Assembly (NCBI GenBank): GCA_030267565.1
Contig: BRXU01000018.1
Span: forward strand, 496,001-560,000
Source: Pleodorina starrii
Taxonomy: Eukaryota; Chlorophyta; Chlorophyceae; Chlamydomonadales; Volvocaceae
DNA length: 64,000 bases
Direction of reading: 5' to 3'
Below, in pieces: positions 11,789-22,923 of the stretch. The position numbers were made by a program, and so were the translations under genes. Each line of letters begins with the position of its first letter. Position 1 is the first letter of the stretch. The notes under the pieces are model-generated. The model saw only the letters and a list, made by a program, of their open reading frames with translations. It was not told the DNA's origin and did not search any database.

Positions 11789-14700
11789 CTGTCGGGTGGC
11801 TGTGGGTTTCATCTGGCAGCTTCTGGCGGTGGCGGTGGTGGCGGTGGCGGTGGGCCTGACGCACACCCTGATGGTGGGTGGGGGGTGGGTGGGGGTGGAG
11901 GCGGGGGCCGGGGGGCGTGCGCCGGGCGATGTACGCCGGGCGATGTACGACAACAAAACACATCCCCCCCTCACACACCATCACCCCGTCCCACGCACAC
12001 ACGCAGCGCTGCTCCCACGCTGCAACCCTTTCCCCGCCGCCGCCGCCGCGCGCCGGTCCATGGCGCCGTCCGCCACCCGCCCGCCCGCTCGTGGCTTGGG
12101 CCGTACATTACACACGTGCCATATTCGCTGACCCCTGCGCCGCCCCCCCCTCCACCCCGCACATGTTGCCGTGTCGTACTCGCCGTACGACCTCCAGCGC
12201 GGCCGCGACAGTTTCCTCTCCAGCGAGCGCCTGGTGGCGCCCTTCTCGTAAGATGTGCCGTACCGGGCATGCTGTCGTACCGGCCGTACAGCGCAGTGCC
12301 GTAGCTGGGGCGGATGGGAGGACGGGCGGACGAACAGGTGCCCTCTTTTCGATAGGAACACCTCTTTTCCCCGACCATCCTAGGTTTAGGTACCGGAAGG
12401 TTAGGGGGGGACGGGGAGGGGGAGGGGGAGAGGCGCCGCGGTGTTTTCAGACATGCCGCTCCAGGGGGGGACAGGACGGCCGTGTCGAATGGATTCGGGG
12501 TGCAAGAGCCCTGACGTGGTGGTGTGGGACCAGGACGTGTCTCTTTGTGTGTTTTGTCGTACCGTGTCGTGTCTTCAGCTCCATACACATACACACACAC
12601 GCACACGCCCCGCACCGGTACCTCCCCTCCTCCGCAGGATGATTACGTTTGCTCTGTCCCTGCTGCTGGTGTTCAAGACAAACTCGTCGTACAGCCGCTG
12701 GTGGGAGGGCCGCATCATCTGGGGGCAGGTACGGCAACTAACGAGCACTCACGGCCCCCTCCGCTGAGGTATCTTCTTTTTCCCCCAGCTGAACACCACG
12801 ACACCACCACAAAAGGACACATCCTCCTGCGGCTGCGGCTGCGGCTGCCCCATCACCTAACTCCGCTGCCTCGTCCTGCCCTCCTCCCCCCTCCTTGTCC
12901 TTCTCCGGACCCCTCAGATCGTGAATTTCGCCCGAAACTACGCTCGGCAGGTGGGGGTGGGTGGGTGGCTGGGTGGGTGGGTGGATGTCGGTGGCGGCTA
13001 GGTGTGGCGGCGTGTTTGTGCCGCGCCGTGCCCCGAGTGCGTCGCTGTACCCACACCGCACTGCACCGCACGGCGAAGTCGGAAGCTTCTCGAATCACCC
13101 AATCACCCAATCAGCTAATCAGCGCCGTGTCTGCGCCATTCTAACCTCTTGTCCACATCAATCCTGCTCCATCTCCTGCTAAATCTCCTTTTCCCAAAGC
13201 ATCCAATGGGCCCGAGGGGCCCCTGCCGACGTTCAGCCGCCCCTGCGCTGCCCTGCGCTGCCCTGCGCTGCCCGCACCCCGCACCGACTTGCCCGTACGT
13301 CGTTTGCGTTGACGTGTTGATGCCACTGCCTCTGCCTCTGCCTCTGCCTCTGGTGGTGCTGCCTCTGTTGACGATGCTGGGTGCGCGAGCCTGACGGACG
13401 CACGGCTGCCTGCCTGCCTGCCTGGATAGCTGCCTGACTGGCTGCCTGACTGACTGGATGGCTGCGTGTGTCCTTCCCCGGCCCCCGCCCCTTTTCGCCC
13501 CCCTGTCCCCCTGCCCTTACCCTCCCCCCAAAAAAGGCGCTGATGTGGTTCCCGGCCGATCGACCGGAGCTGCAGGCGGCGGCGGTGCGCTGGGCGGCCG
13601 CCGCCCCCCGGGTGCTGTTGGCCCACGTGCGGGAGGGCACGGACGCGGTGACGGAGGCGCGGGGCATTCTCACCCACGAAGAGGTGCGAGGGGAAGGACG
13701 GCAGGCGGCAGCAGCAGCGGCAGCAGCGGCAGCAGCAGGGGAGGAGGAGGGGTGGTTATGATAAGGATGAGGATGAGGGGGATGATGATGTGTGTAAAGT
13801 TGCGGGGGCGTGTGTGTATGGATGTACACGACAAGCTCGGCACGTGTCTCCGCTTGCCACGTGCGGCCGCCTTTTCCCAACACGGATCCTGAAACGGTGA
13901 CATGAGAGCCTTCCGTGATTTGAGATTTGAGATTTGAGAGGCGGCTGACTTCTGGGGGGACTGTAAGATTACTGTCGACGAAAGGAGAAAACCAATTGCT
14001 GCCAAGCTTTAATTGTGTGCGATCTGCGTTGTCGCGAATCTCGTACTCGTACTCTCCTTCCCGCAGGTAGAGTGGCTCCGGAGCTGGTCCAACGGTCCGT
14101 TGGGTGCGGGCACCGCTCTGGGGCAGTTGGTGGTGGCGGCGGGGTTGCCGCAGCAGCTGGAGGCGGAGATGCAGAAACAGGTGCGGGGCCGGCCGGGGGG
14201 CCGGGGAGCGGGGACTGGGGCGGGGCCTACAGGTGGAAAGAGGGTGGGGACACTCGACACTCGACACCCGAGGCTGGCGTTTCCTCTCGGCCTTCCCCGT
14301 CTTCGCCCCATCTTCGCCCCACCTGCACCACCTCATCGTCTGCATCACCGCTCAGGTGGCCTCTGCCCTCCTCGACCATCTCGACCACCTGCCAGCTTGC
14401 CCCATTGAACTGTCCTCAACCGCCAACGGACAACGGCCAACCGACAACCGCAAAATCGTTGTGGTGCTACCCTTCCCCCCTTCCCCGATTCCTCCGCTGC
14501 GGTATCTTCTTTTTACCCCACTTCCCCCCGTCGTGACCAGGTTGAGCTGTACACCAATTGCGCGGGCGGCTGTGAGCGCATCTTCAAAACGCCCATTCCG
14601 CCCGCCTACGCCCGGTGAGGGTTTTAAGGTTGTTTTAGGGTTTTAGCCCACTCGCCTACTTGCCGTACTCTTGCCTTAGCTAAACTCTACGCACTAGCTC

Positions 14701-16137
14701 TCATCATCCTTGTGCCCAATATGGTCTACGGCGTGTATGTGTGTCTGTGTTTGGCCCCACCATCACTACCCCCGTTCGGGGTCCGTTCGCTAACGCCGTC
14801 TTCGTCTCCGCTGCGGTATCATTTTTACCCCAATTCCTATCACTACCCCCATTCCTATCCCTACCCCAATTTCTATCCCTATCCTAATTTCCTATCCCTA
14901 TATCCCTATATCCCTGTAGGCACACCTCCCGCTTCCTGATGCTGTACGTGGTCACCTCGCCGGTGCTGCTGTGGCCGTCCACTCGGTGGCTGACTCCGCT
15001 GGTGGCGGTGGTGATTGCGTTCCTGCTGCTGGGGGTGGAGAACATCGGAGTGCAGGTGGGGGGGTGCGGTGTGATGAGAGAGAGTGAGAGCGAGAGCGAG
15101 AGAGACAAAGCTCCTGCGGATGGATAGGGTGCGGTGCACTCGGCAGCATCGGAGGACGAATAACCTGGGGAAGGAGGAGGAGGAGGGATGCACTGACCTG
15201 ACTCCTGACCTGACCTGACCTGACCTGACCTGTGACTTCTCCTTCGTTCTCCTGCCGCTTATTCTTTTCTCCCTGCTGCGCCGTTGCTGATGCTGCGCCG
15301 TTGCTGATGCTGCTCCGATGATGCTGTTGCTGCTCCACGTCGTTTCTGCAAAAGGTGGAGGAGCCCTTCCACGTGCTGCCGCTGAACGAGATCTGCAGGT
15401 GCGTGCCGTACAGTACGGCGGGGCGCGGTGCGCTGTGCTGCTGCGCCGGGCCGGGCCCGGGGGGGCCGCGCACCCGGCCTGCATTGCGTTGTGTCGTGTG
15501 TGCGTGTATGTGCACTCTCGTGCACCGAACCCGCAGCTGTCCGTGCTGCCCACGAGTCCCTACAACGCGCTCCGCTCCACTCCACTCCACCGCACCGCAC
15601 CCCCCCCCCGCATCTCACCGCGGGTGCCTCCCCCCCTGCCTCCCCCTGCCTGTCCCCCTGCCTGTCCCCCCCACACGCAGGGCCATTGAGGCCAACGTAT
15701 TTGAAATGGAGAGAGCGTTCTCGACGGGGCCGGGCGGCAGGCCAGACGCAGCGGAGCTGGCGGCGGCGGCGGCGGCCGGCAGGCCGCGACACGCCACCGC
15801 CGCCGCCGCCTCCGGCGGCGATGCCGCCGCCAGCTGGCGGCGAGCAGGGACAGGGGCAGGGGCAGGGCCAGCGGGCTCGCCCAACGAGCGCCGGCTAAGC
15901 GTTTTATTGCCTAGTAGCAGCACTACGGAAGCGGTTGCGGCGGCAGCAGCGGCGGCGCCGCCGCCGCCGGCAGCAGGCGTGGTGGAGGCCGCTGTGGGTC
16001 CGATGTCCGGGACAATGGTTGCGCAGCTGGGAGCGAGGCTGTCGGCGCCGGGCGGCGGCGGCGGCGGCGCCGCCGCCGCCGCCGGGCGGCCGGGCTTCAT
16101 GCGGATGACGGAGTCGCCGCCGGCGGCGAGGACGTGA
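11789..16137 (+). CDS. bestrophin-like (bestrophin/UPF0187) anion channel
   Basis: Recognised exons are 11789-11873, 12198-12247, 12638-12728, 12918-12950, 13537-13683, 14067-14180, 14541-14614, 14920-15055, 15355-15398 and 15681-16137. All phases agree, giving 409 residues after the first full codon. Family hallmarks are the first hydrophobic segment, ITFALSLLLVFKTNSSYSRWWEGR, FKTPIPPAYA, HTSRFLMLY followed by two membrane segments, and PFHVLPLNEICRAIE. The family comprises pentameric Cl-/HCO3- channels. Algal homologues act in thylakoids in bicarbonate supply, but a plastid location here is only inference because the N-terminal exon(s), where a transit peptide would lie, are unresolved upstream of 11789. 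The last exon adds a 150-residue Ala/Gly/Pro tail. The 50-base exon 2 is the least certain. Confidence 0.88.
13405..13466 (+). repeat. TGCC/TGAC short tandem repeat in a bestrophin intron
   Basis: GCCTGCCTGCCTGCC is followed by GCTGCCTGACTG variants, all within the intron 12951-13536. Confidence 0.75.
14618..14646 (+). repeat. TTTTAGGG telomere-like tract after a bestrophin donor
   Basis: Directly behind the donor GTGAGG at 14615 come GGGTTTTAAGG and GTTTTAGGGTTTTAG units in the G-rich sense orientation. Confidence 0.7.
15193..15234 (+). repeat. CCTGA pentanucleotide repeat in a bestrophin intron
   Basis: CTGACCTGACTCCTGACCTG and following CCTGA units lie in the intron 15056-15354. Confidence 0.8.
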
Positions 16138-16264
16138 CTAATGAGGGAGAGAGGCTAGCGCGGGAAAGGCTAGCGCGGGAAAGGCCCGGGGCGAGTTTGG
16201 GCGGATGTCGTTGTGCGCAGATGGGGAGGTGGTGTATGCACTAGCGTATGGGTGTATGTGTGCG

Positions 16265-16269
16265 TGTAA
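16265..16269 (+). other. putative polyadenylation signal TGTAA of the bestrophin-like gene
   Basis: TGTAA lies 128 bases after the stop codon. Another copy at 16373-16377 is an alternative. TGTAA is the usual signal in volvocine algae. Confidence 0.45.
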
Positions 16270-17490
16270 GGTACGGTAGCCTAAAGGGTGCTGCAGGCGG
16301 CTGGCCGGCTGCGGGAGGCGTAGAGATCCAGGGGGGCGGGGGAGGAGGTTTTCGGCGGCGCCCATCCCCTCTTGTAACGACGCCTAGCCAGTTTCCCCAG
16401 ACAAACGCAAATCCCATTCCAGCCCAATGTGGGTGGTGGGTACAGAGGGGGTCAGGGAGTGATGTGCTCCTTTATAAAACAATGAGTCATTGCGGACGTT
16501 GTTGGGTACAGAGGGTACAGAGGGGGAACGGCAGAGGGTTGACGGCAGATGACTGAGAGCGCAGCGGATGGATGGATGACCGGGAATCAACGGGAACAAC
16601 GAGTCTTGAACGATAATGGACGATAATGGACGAGCGATAAAGGGCAGTGTGGACGGTAGTGTTGGCGAAATTGACGTTCGCGGCGGCCAATGGTATAAAG
16701 CGAGCGGTTGACAGTGCGGCGCTGGTGCAGGTTCCGAAAGGGCCCCCTAGGTCCGAGCACCGCCAGGCGGCGATGTGGGTTGTGATGTTGTGGGCTGCGT
16801 ACAGGTGGTTGGCGTGCGGTTGGCGGCGGTTGGATCGTCCTAACCGAACGAAGGCGCGCGGAGGAGCTCAACCGGGGCACAGCGACCCGAGCTGCTCCAG
16901 TCCTGGTTCATCACACCGGCAGCGGGCGATGCCATGCGCATGCCCCCGGGCCGACCCGCCTTCTACGTTCTGCCCATCCACGCTGCGGTTGGTTGACCTT
17001 GGTCGCTGGCATGCATACAAGGATGGATGGATGTGGGTGGATGTGTGATGAAGGGGTGTGCGGCCCTCGGCGCCCAACTTTTCCTTACTCCGCGAATGGG
17101 GAGTGCTGTTGTTTTCAGGAGTCTGCTGCTGCTGCTTGGTGTGTGGGGTTGGTGGGGAGGGGAGAGGAGATGGGAGTTGGTCCGAAGCGGGGTACAGCCC
17201 GCGCGCGTCGCCAGCGGCGGCGGATTGTGTCGAAACTGGTCAAGTGTGGGAAGGAGTGGGAGGGGACGGGCGGATGTGGAAGGGACGGGTCAAGAACATT
17301 TAGGAGTTAAATTTGTAGATTTATTTTAGGTTTGTTATCGCGTTTGCGAAAATGTGCTTCAAGTTGCATTTCGGTCCTCCGCATCAGCTGCTGATCTGTC
17401 CGACTGCGAGCAATTCGAATCGTTCGCGTTTTCCGCCGATTGTCCGGACTCGGACCTTTCTTTGACCTCCGATCATGACCGAACACCTTG

Positions 17491-17522
<32 letters not shown>

Positions 17523-17525
17523 CAT
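17491..17525 (+). repeat. ATC trinucleotide microsatellite
   Basis: ATCATCATCATCACCATC and further CATCAT units, non-coding. Confidence 0.9.
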
Positions 17526-17632
17526 GACGACGGTACCGCGAACTTGTGGAAGGAATTGCTGCTCTCGTGAGGGTCTAAAGGCGCGATCGGGCTTACCATA
17601 ATACACCGGTTTGGTTTTGGCCTGCTTTGGCC

Positions 17633-17650
17633 ATAGTGCGATCGCACTAT
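17633..17650. repeat. perfect 18-bp palindrome
   Basis: ATAGTGCGATCGCACTAT is identical to its reverse complement. Its right half starts the first copy of the 45-bp dispersed motif. Confidence 0.85.
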
Positions 17651-17688
17651 GTAGCTGTTATCCAGCTCCTCAGGAATTAATTAATCTG
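17640..17688 (+). repeat. dispersed 45-bp motif, copy 1
   Basis: The sequence around TCGCACTATGTAGCTGTTAT, then CCAGCTCCTC and an AATTAAT-rich end, recurs at 18275-18325 and, more diverged, at 21406-21455. Confidence 0.75.
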
Positions 17689-17857
17689 TTTTGGCGACCG
17701 CTAAAATCCCTTCTCGGCGACCGTTGACTTGCCGCCGCGCGTCTCGCCATCTGCCGGAAGCTCGACCGACGCAAGTTCATACTTTTCCAAGGTACGGCAT
17801 CGGGCCCGTCGACGGTCAAAGTGGCTCGCAACCCTTCGGCTCGCATCCCCAAACAGA

Positions 17858-17865
17858 TATAAAAA
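17858..17865 (+). promoter_or_regulatory. TATA box candidate upstream of the first pherophorin-like gene
   Basis: TATAAAAA follows GGCTCGCAACCC at 17823. The same GGCTCGCAACCC element precedes the TATAAAT upstream of the third pherophorin gene. If used, the 5' UTR reaches the ATG at 19018 and probably contains an intron. Confidence 0.45.
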
Positions 17866-18274
17866 CCGCGAGCTTCTCTGGGTAAGAACAAGCACACCTT
17901 GGCAGTCGCCTTTGAGTCCTCGGATTAGCCTCGGAGCTTGCGATTTGGACGGTCGGAGCGGTTTTGAAGGTAAGCGAATCGTGACAAAAATCAATGCTGC
18001 CAAATCACTGCCGCGCGCCCATTCCTTCTGAAATGCTTGCACGAGATGCCACATGCGATCAATCCACAGCGTGGGGTGTTGCATGACGATCTGGTGCTGC
18101 GAGTGTGATTTCACGGTACTTAGATCAGCCCATAAGGCCCGCGCTTCCTCTTTAAGCCCGAAGGAGAGGAATCGCCACGACTGCCGCGGCCCCACCTCAG
18201 ATCTGCCGATTCGCACACGCGCATGAAACCCCCTATCCACACCACCTGCCTCTTTCCTGCGCCTCCTGACAGCT

Positions 18275-18325
18275 GTCGCACTATATAGCTGTTAACCAGC
18301 TCCTCGGCAATTAAATTAACTGACA
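18275..18325 (+). repeat. dispersed 45-bp motif, copy 2
   Basis: TCGCACTATATAGCTGTTAA, then CCAGCTCCTCGGCAATTAAA. It is closely similar to copy 1, about 635 bases upstream, and in the same orientation. Confidence 0.75.

Positions 18326-18357
<32 letters not shown>
18326..18357 (+). repeat. CTG trinucleotide microsatellite
   Basis: About ten GCT/CTG units sit directly after the second 45-bp motif copy, in the presumed 5' region of the first pherophorin-like gene. Confidence 0.9.
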
Positions 18358-19017
18358 AGACCCTCCGCGCGCCCAGGGCGGTGCGCTCGTGCCCCAACCA
18401 ATCGACCAAACCCCTGCCTCGAAGACGAGGACGTCCTGCCAACACCCAGCACGGACTCTCAGCCTGCCTGCTGCGCCGTCGAAGCCGAGCGAGGCGGAGG
18501 AAGGGGCTTCAACGGAATCGATTTGCACGTGCAGCAGGTGGGTTAATTAAATTACAGGGGTGGGTGGGTGGATGGGTGGATGACCCCCACCGGTTGGCAA
18601 AGTTGCGGGCAAGCGCCGCTCGACGGTGCGAGAGCGGTTGTCGGCGCGACGGTCGACAGTGCTTCGTTGAAGGCGCTTGCTTTGTCAAGCGCTGCTCGGG
18701 TCCAATTTTATTCCTTGTGGTTTTATTTTGGGTTTGTTGTGTAACTGCCCGGTTCCAACCAGTTGCGTCAGCGCTTGCAAAAGCCTTACAGCTGAAATAT
18801 ATCAGTAACAGCCACACTTTCCGGGTCGAAGGCATTGGCAAATTGGGCATGTTTATAATTGGACGATATTTAGCCGATATCTGTGTCCCTCCGTGCGGCC
18901 CCTCGCTCGATCGAATCGCAGTTTGGTCGCAGTACACGGCGCCACCTCACCAGTGACCCACGCAGCCACCAGCCCACCTCAAGGCCAACACCACCACCAC
19001 CACCACCAACAGCAACC

Positions 19018-20097
19018 ATGCACCCAGTTGCCGGCGGCAGCCGCAGCAGCCGCAGCAGCCGCAGCGGCAGCGGCGGTGGCGCCAGGCCATGGGGTCTCAC
19101 CACCGCCCTCCCGGCGCTACCAGCCCTGTTCAGCAGCCTGCTGCTGCTCACAGCGCTGACACTGCTGGTGACGCCGGCGGAGGCTGCACGCGCCCAGCTG
19201 GAGTCCAATCCGCCTACGGAGTTCGATTTGAATCCACCACTTGCGCCCGATTCTCCATGGGCGCCGAATCTTCCATTAGCGCCCGATTCTGATCCATGGG
19301 CGTCAAATCCGCCGCTGGAGTCCGACGCTCCTCGGGAGCCCAATTTCCCCATTATGCCCAGTATCATACTCGCGCCGCCTCCTCCTCCTCCTCGCCAGTG
19401 CTATTTTGGAGCGCTCCTCTGCAGACCCGCGCCTCCGAGCCCCAGACCCTCGCCTCCGCGCCCCTCGCCACGCGGAATGCCAAGGCCGGTGACCCTTCGC
19501 AGGCCTCCCCCGTCCCCGCCCGCGCCGCCATCGCCGCCGCCGCGCCCACCGTCGCCGCCGCCGCGCCCACCGTCGCCGCCGCCGCGCCCGCCCCGCCCGC
19601 CGGCCCCTCCGTCGCCGCCGCCGCGGCCGCCCCGGGTACCTTTCCCTCCTGGCGCCAAGTGCATGACCACCCCGAAGTTCTTTTCGCTGTGCATCAGGCC
19701 TCCAAAGCCTCCCTCGCCTCCAAAGCCTCCCTCGCCGCCACCTCCTCCGAGCCCCCCGCCGCCTGCGCCTCCGAAGCCTCCCTCTCCGCGCCCCTCGCCT
19801 CCGAAGCCTCCGAAACCACCATCGCCGCCGTCGCCTCCGAGCCCCTCGCCTCCGCCGCCGCCGAGGCCGCCGTCGCCGCCGCGCCCCTCGCCGCCGCCGC
19901 GGCCGCCGTCTCCGCGCCCTTCGCCGCCGCGCCCCTTGCCGCCACCGCGGCCGCCGTCTCCGCGCCCGTCGCCACCGCGGCCGCCGTCTCCGCGCCCGTC
20001 GCCGCCGCAGCCGCCGTCGCCGCCACCGCGGCCGCCTTCCCCGCCGCGCTTCCGACGGACGCCGCGCCCCTCACCGCCCCGCTCCAGGTCCGCATGA
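19018..20097 (+). CDS. pherophorin-like secreted Ser-Pro-Pro protein lacking the C-terminal globular domain
   Basis: A single exon of 359 residues. The ATG follows an AGCAACC context. After a basic N-terminus comes a signal peptide (about residues 19-56, Leu-rich core, then TPAEAA), an acidic/Pro spacer, and Ser-Pro-Pro and Pro-Arg-Pro rods interrupted by two short Cys-pair modules (QCYFGALLC and KCMTTPKFFSLC). Such rods become hydroxyproline-rich and O-glycosylated extracellular-matrix or cell-wall proteins. The expected pherophorin C-terminal domain, as in the gene at 28385, is absent: the rod runs into RSRSA and a stop, and no matching exon is seen downstream. It is either a truncated paralogue or a genuine wall HRGP. 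The signal-peptide segment is almost identical in DNA to that of the gene at 28385. Confidence 0.82.
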   Translation: MHPVAGGSRSSRSSRSGSGGGARPWGLTTALPALPALFSSLLLLTALTLLVTPAEAARAQLESNPPTEFDLNPPLAPDSPWAPNLPLAPDSDPWASNPPLESDAPREPNFPIMPSIILAPPPPPPRQCYFGALLCRPAPPSPRPSPPRPSPRGMPRPVTLRRPPPSPPAPPSPPPRPPSPPPRPPSPPPRPPRPPAPPSPPPRPPRVPFPPGAKCMTTPKFFSLCIRPPKPPSPPKPPSPPPPPSPPPPAPPKPPSPRPSPPKPPKPPSPPSPPSPSPPPPPRPPSPPRPSPPPRPPSPRPSPPRPLPPPRPPSPRPSPPRPPSPRPSPPQPPSPPPRPPSPPRFRRTPRPSPPRSRSA

Positions 20098-20977
20098 GGG
20101 TTGCCTCTGCCCTCTGCCGCTGCCAAGACACGTAGGACAGCACTCACCGATTAGTGCTCATTAGCGGTCTTATTAATTGGCGGGATGCACGGCGGATGAA
20201 TGGCGGGCTGCACGGATGAATGGCGGGCCGAACTGCGGATGATGAGCCGAGCGAATTCCTTGAATGTGTTTTTGCGTGAAGGGTGTAGGATGTGTACTAA
20301 CTAGCTAGTCATTATTTAGATGTAGAAATGTTCAAGTTTGCAGCAATGTCTGCGCGCACTGTACTGCTGTCACATCACTTCAGCGGTATCCAGCAGATGT
20401 TGATGACTGATGATGATCACCCGAGAACTGAGCAGCTGATTTATTTTTTTCGGTCCGTGCCGCTGTGTGTGATCATTCTTATTCGGGCAGCTCGGCTCGA
20501 CGCGATTGTATGTACCGGCGTGCTCTGTAGTAATGCGCGCGTTAGTAATCCTGCTAGGGGCCAATCCCCGGGCCGCGTGTACGGCACGCATGCCGTATGT
20601 CACGCACGGCGAGCTGGGGCTTTGCTGCAAACATGCAGAGCCCATTCCGCGGGAAGCATGGAAACCGAGGCATTGCCTGTGTGCATTCGCGAAGCATGAA
20701 GCCCATATCGGACAGACGGACGGAGCGGACGGACGGGGCGGTAGGCAAAAGACCGCTGCATGTAGCACGGCGCGGGGCGGAGCAATGGGACGGGCCATCT
20801 GGTCGAGGAAGCTGCGTGCGGGACATGCTGTGGCGGTGTGCAGGGAATTTAGTGGACTGTTTAGAGCTTAGTGGGTTTTACAGAGGAGCTGGGAACAGGC
20901 TTCGTAGGGAAGCCGTTGGGACGATGCGGCGTTGAGCGTTACACGCGCAACGTGGCCCTACTTCTGTTGTTTGTCAG

Positions 20978-21081
20978 GGGATGCGCGCACCGGGATGCGT
21001 GCACTGGGATGCGTGCCGGAATGCGTGCACCGGGATGCGTGCCGGGATGCGCGCACGGGGATGTTTCGGGATGCACCGCCG
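20978..21081 (+). repeat. GGGATGCGTGCAC tandem repeat
   Basis: About seven degenerate copies of a 9-13 base unit, GGGATGCG(T/C)GCAC or GGGATGCGTGCC. Confidence 0.85.
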
Positions 21082-21405
21082 CCTACTCATGGATGTCACT
21101 GGCCTTCAAGCCATCCCTCTCTCCAGACGAGTTCGCGCCCGTGTACGGTGCCGGTATTATTCAAACATTCAAATTGTAACATACCGTGTATGAGACCCGC
21201 TCTCGACTCTACCGTACAACCGTAGTCCCCGTGCCTATCGCGCATGCATACGTGGCACTGGCATCTTGTCCCGCCGCTTGTTGTATGCAAATCGTACACA
21301 CGGTCACACACGCCCAATGCCAGGACGATGCTGCCCACCACGCACCACCACCCCTTGGGACAACACAATTCCCACTTGAGGATTGGGCCCACGCAAAAGG
21401 TCGCT

Positions 21406-21455
21406 CGTTCGCACTATGTACAGCTGTTTTCCAGCTTAGGTAATGAATCAATCTG
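21406..21455 (+). repeat. dispersed 45-bp motif, copy 3 (diverged)
   Basis: TTCGCACTATGTACAGCTGT, then TTTCCAGCTTAGGTAATGAA. The order of blocks matches copies 1 and 2. Confidence 0.6.
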
Positions 21456-22452
21456 GGAAGGCTGCACCCAACCAACCACAGAATCCCCTGAGGACGAGAA
21501 ACCGAAGACACTCATTCGTCGCAGGGCCACACACGGTGGCGGGGGACCGGGAGGCCCTCCTTGCAGAACACGCATCCTACCTTCCTCCACCGCCTTCAGG
21601 GTATCGTTGGATAGGCCGAGTGTGTTTGTGTGAGTGTGTGCCGGTGTGGGTGTGGGTGTGGGTGTGAGGGGGATAGGAGGATGGAAGGATGGACCCTTCG
21701 GATGTGGGTAGTTGGGTCAACCCAGTGATTGGCCCTGTGTAGGTCCTATGTAGGCGGGACGCGGGAGGCTTGCTTTGGCGCACCTGCGGCCCCCAGCAGT
21801 TTTGTGCTGCCGCAGGCAGGAAACAATCCAGATGTGACTACCGGGAAGTTCTCGGGGTACCTTGGTATTGATTTACAGTTTGGATTGGGAGCTAGACCCG
21901 AATGGTTGTAGGCTGGTGAGGCTGATTAGGCCTTTGGGGCTTTCAGTTGGGGCCGGGAAATCCAGTGGGGGCGGCGCGCGGCGGGCTGGTCAGGGCTGGT
22001 CAGCAGCCCCTGACCGCCTCGAGCCGCTCAAGAGCGGCCGGGGTCTGTGCGGGTTCTAATATGTGCAGTTTAAATTACGGGCAAAGCATTTACAAAAGCT
22101 ATATTGTGTTGAATTTTTTGCAGAGCTGCATAGCTCTACGTATGTGGCGTAGGCCACGCACTGCCTTCCGACAGTTACGGTATGTAGCAGTGAGCGAATA
22201 ACGTACGCTGAGAGCACTTTCAAAAGCACATACTTGCGCCGATCGGCTTGAGAGTTTTTTTATTTTATTTGTTTCAAGAGTCGCTCAGCTAGCGATTGGA
22301 ACCGCCTTAGCTCTATGTCGTGTTTTTCTTCAATAACGGCCACTCGCATTCGCTCTCACCCCCAGGCTTACTTTCGTGCGTCACACGCACGTGATTCTGT
22401 TTCGCCGCTGTTTCGATCGCAGTTTTAACCCCAGTCGAACAGAGTGTTATCG

Positions 22453-22923
22453 AAAGGGGTGAGACCCCCTGAGACCCCTTCGCGGTCTCAGCCAACACTA
22501 GTCAGTCTATTGCTGTGTGTTCTATGCAAAAAATTGTACTGATTAGTGGCGGGCGAGACACGTACACGTGCGAAGATGCGGTGGATCCATTTTCCCATGA
22601 CCATGGAGGCTCAAAGCGGCCTTACAATGAGTACGAAGGATACAACCAAGTATACAACTTATTATTATCCAAAGTGCAGAGACCGTTCTTCCGTTCATCG
22701 CGGATTTGATGACCTGCTGACGGCCCTCAAACTAACGCATATTTGATCAGGCAGTCAAAGCACTAAAAATGCTGTTAAGTTCATTCCTCTGAGACTCGCG
22801 CATTGAAGACTTTTGAAGGGCGCGCTACGGTATCAGGGCTGAGACCCCCGGGGAGCCCGATGGCCGTCCACTCGGAGTCTCACGTGACCCGTACAGCGGG
22901 GTGTCCAGGGGTCTCACCCCTTT
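22453..22923. mobile_element. 471-bp non-autonomous terminal-inverted-repeat element (MITE-like)
   Basis: AAAGGGGTGAGACCCC at 22453-22468 is perfectly inverted at 22908-22923. A subterminal hairpin (CTGAGACC at 22469-22476, GGTCTCAG at 22484-22491) adjoins the left end. The interior is AT-richer than the flanks and has no transposase-size frame. A TAT next to both ends may be a 3-bp target duplication, but this is weak. It could also be a structured non-coding locus. Confidence 0.6.

Larger units (their letters stand above)
16138..19017. other. spacer and 5' region of the first pherophorin-like gene
   Basis: No secure gene is seen. A plus-strand stretch at 16640-16810 reads open across possible splice sites but matches nothing known. 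TATA-like boxes occur near 16470 and 16692. The right half carries an ATC repeat, an 18-bp palindrome, two copies of a 45-bp motif and the likely promoter and 5' UTR of the gene at 19018. Confidence 0.5.

Noticed and set aside
19296..20135. Long Ala-rich frames overlapping the pherophorin-like genes
   Set aside because: They are frame-shifted readings of GC-rich Pro codons; the Pro-rich frame has the signal peptide and Cys motifs.
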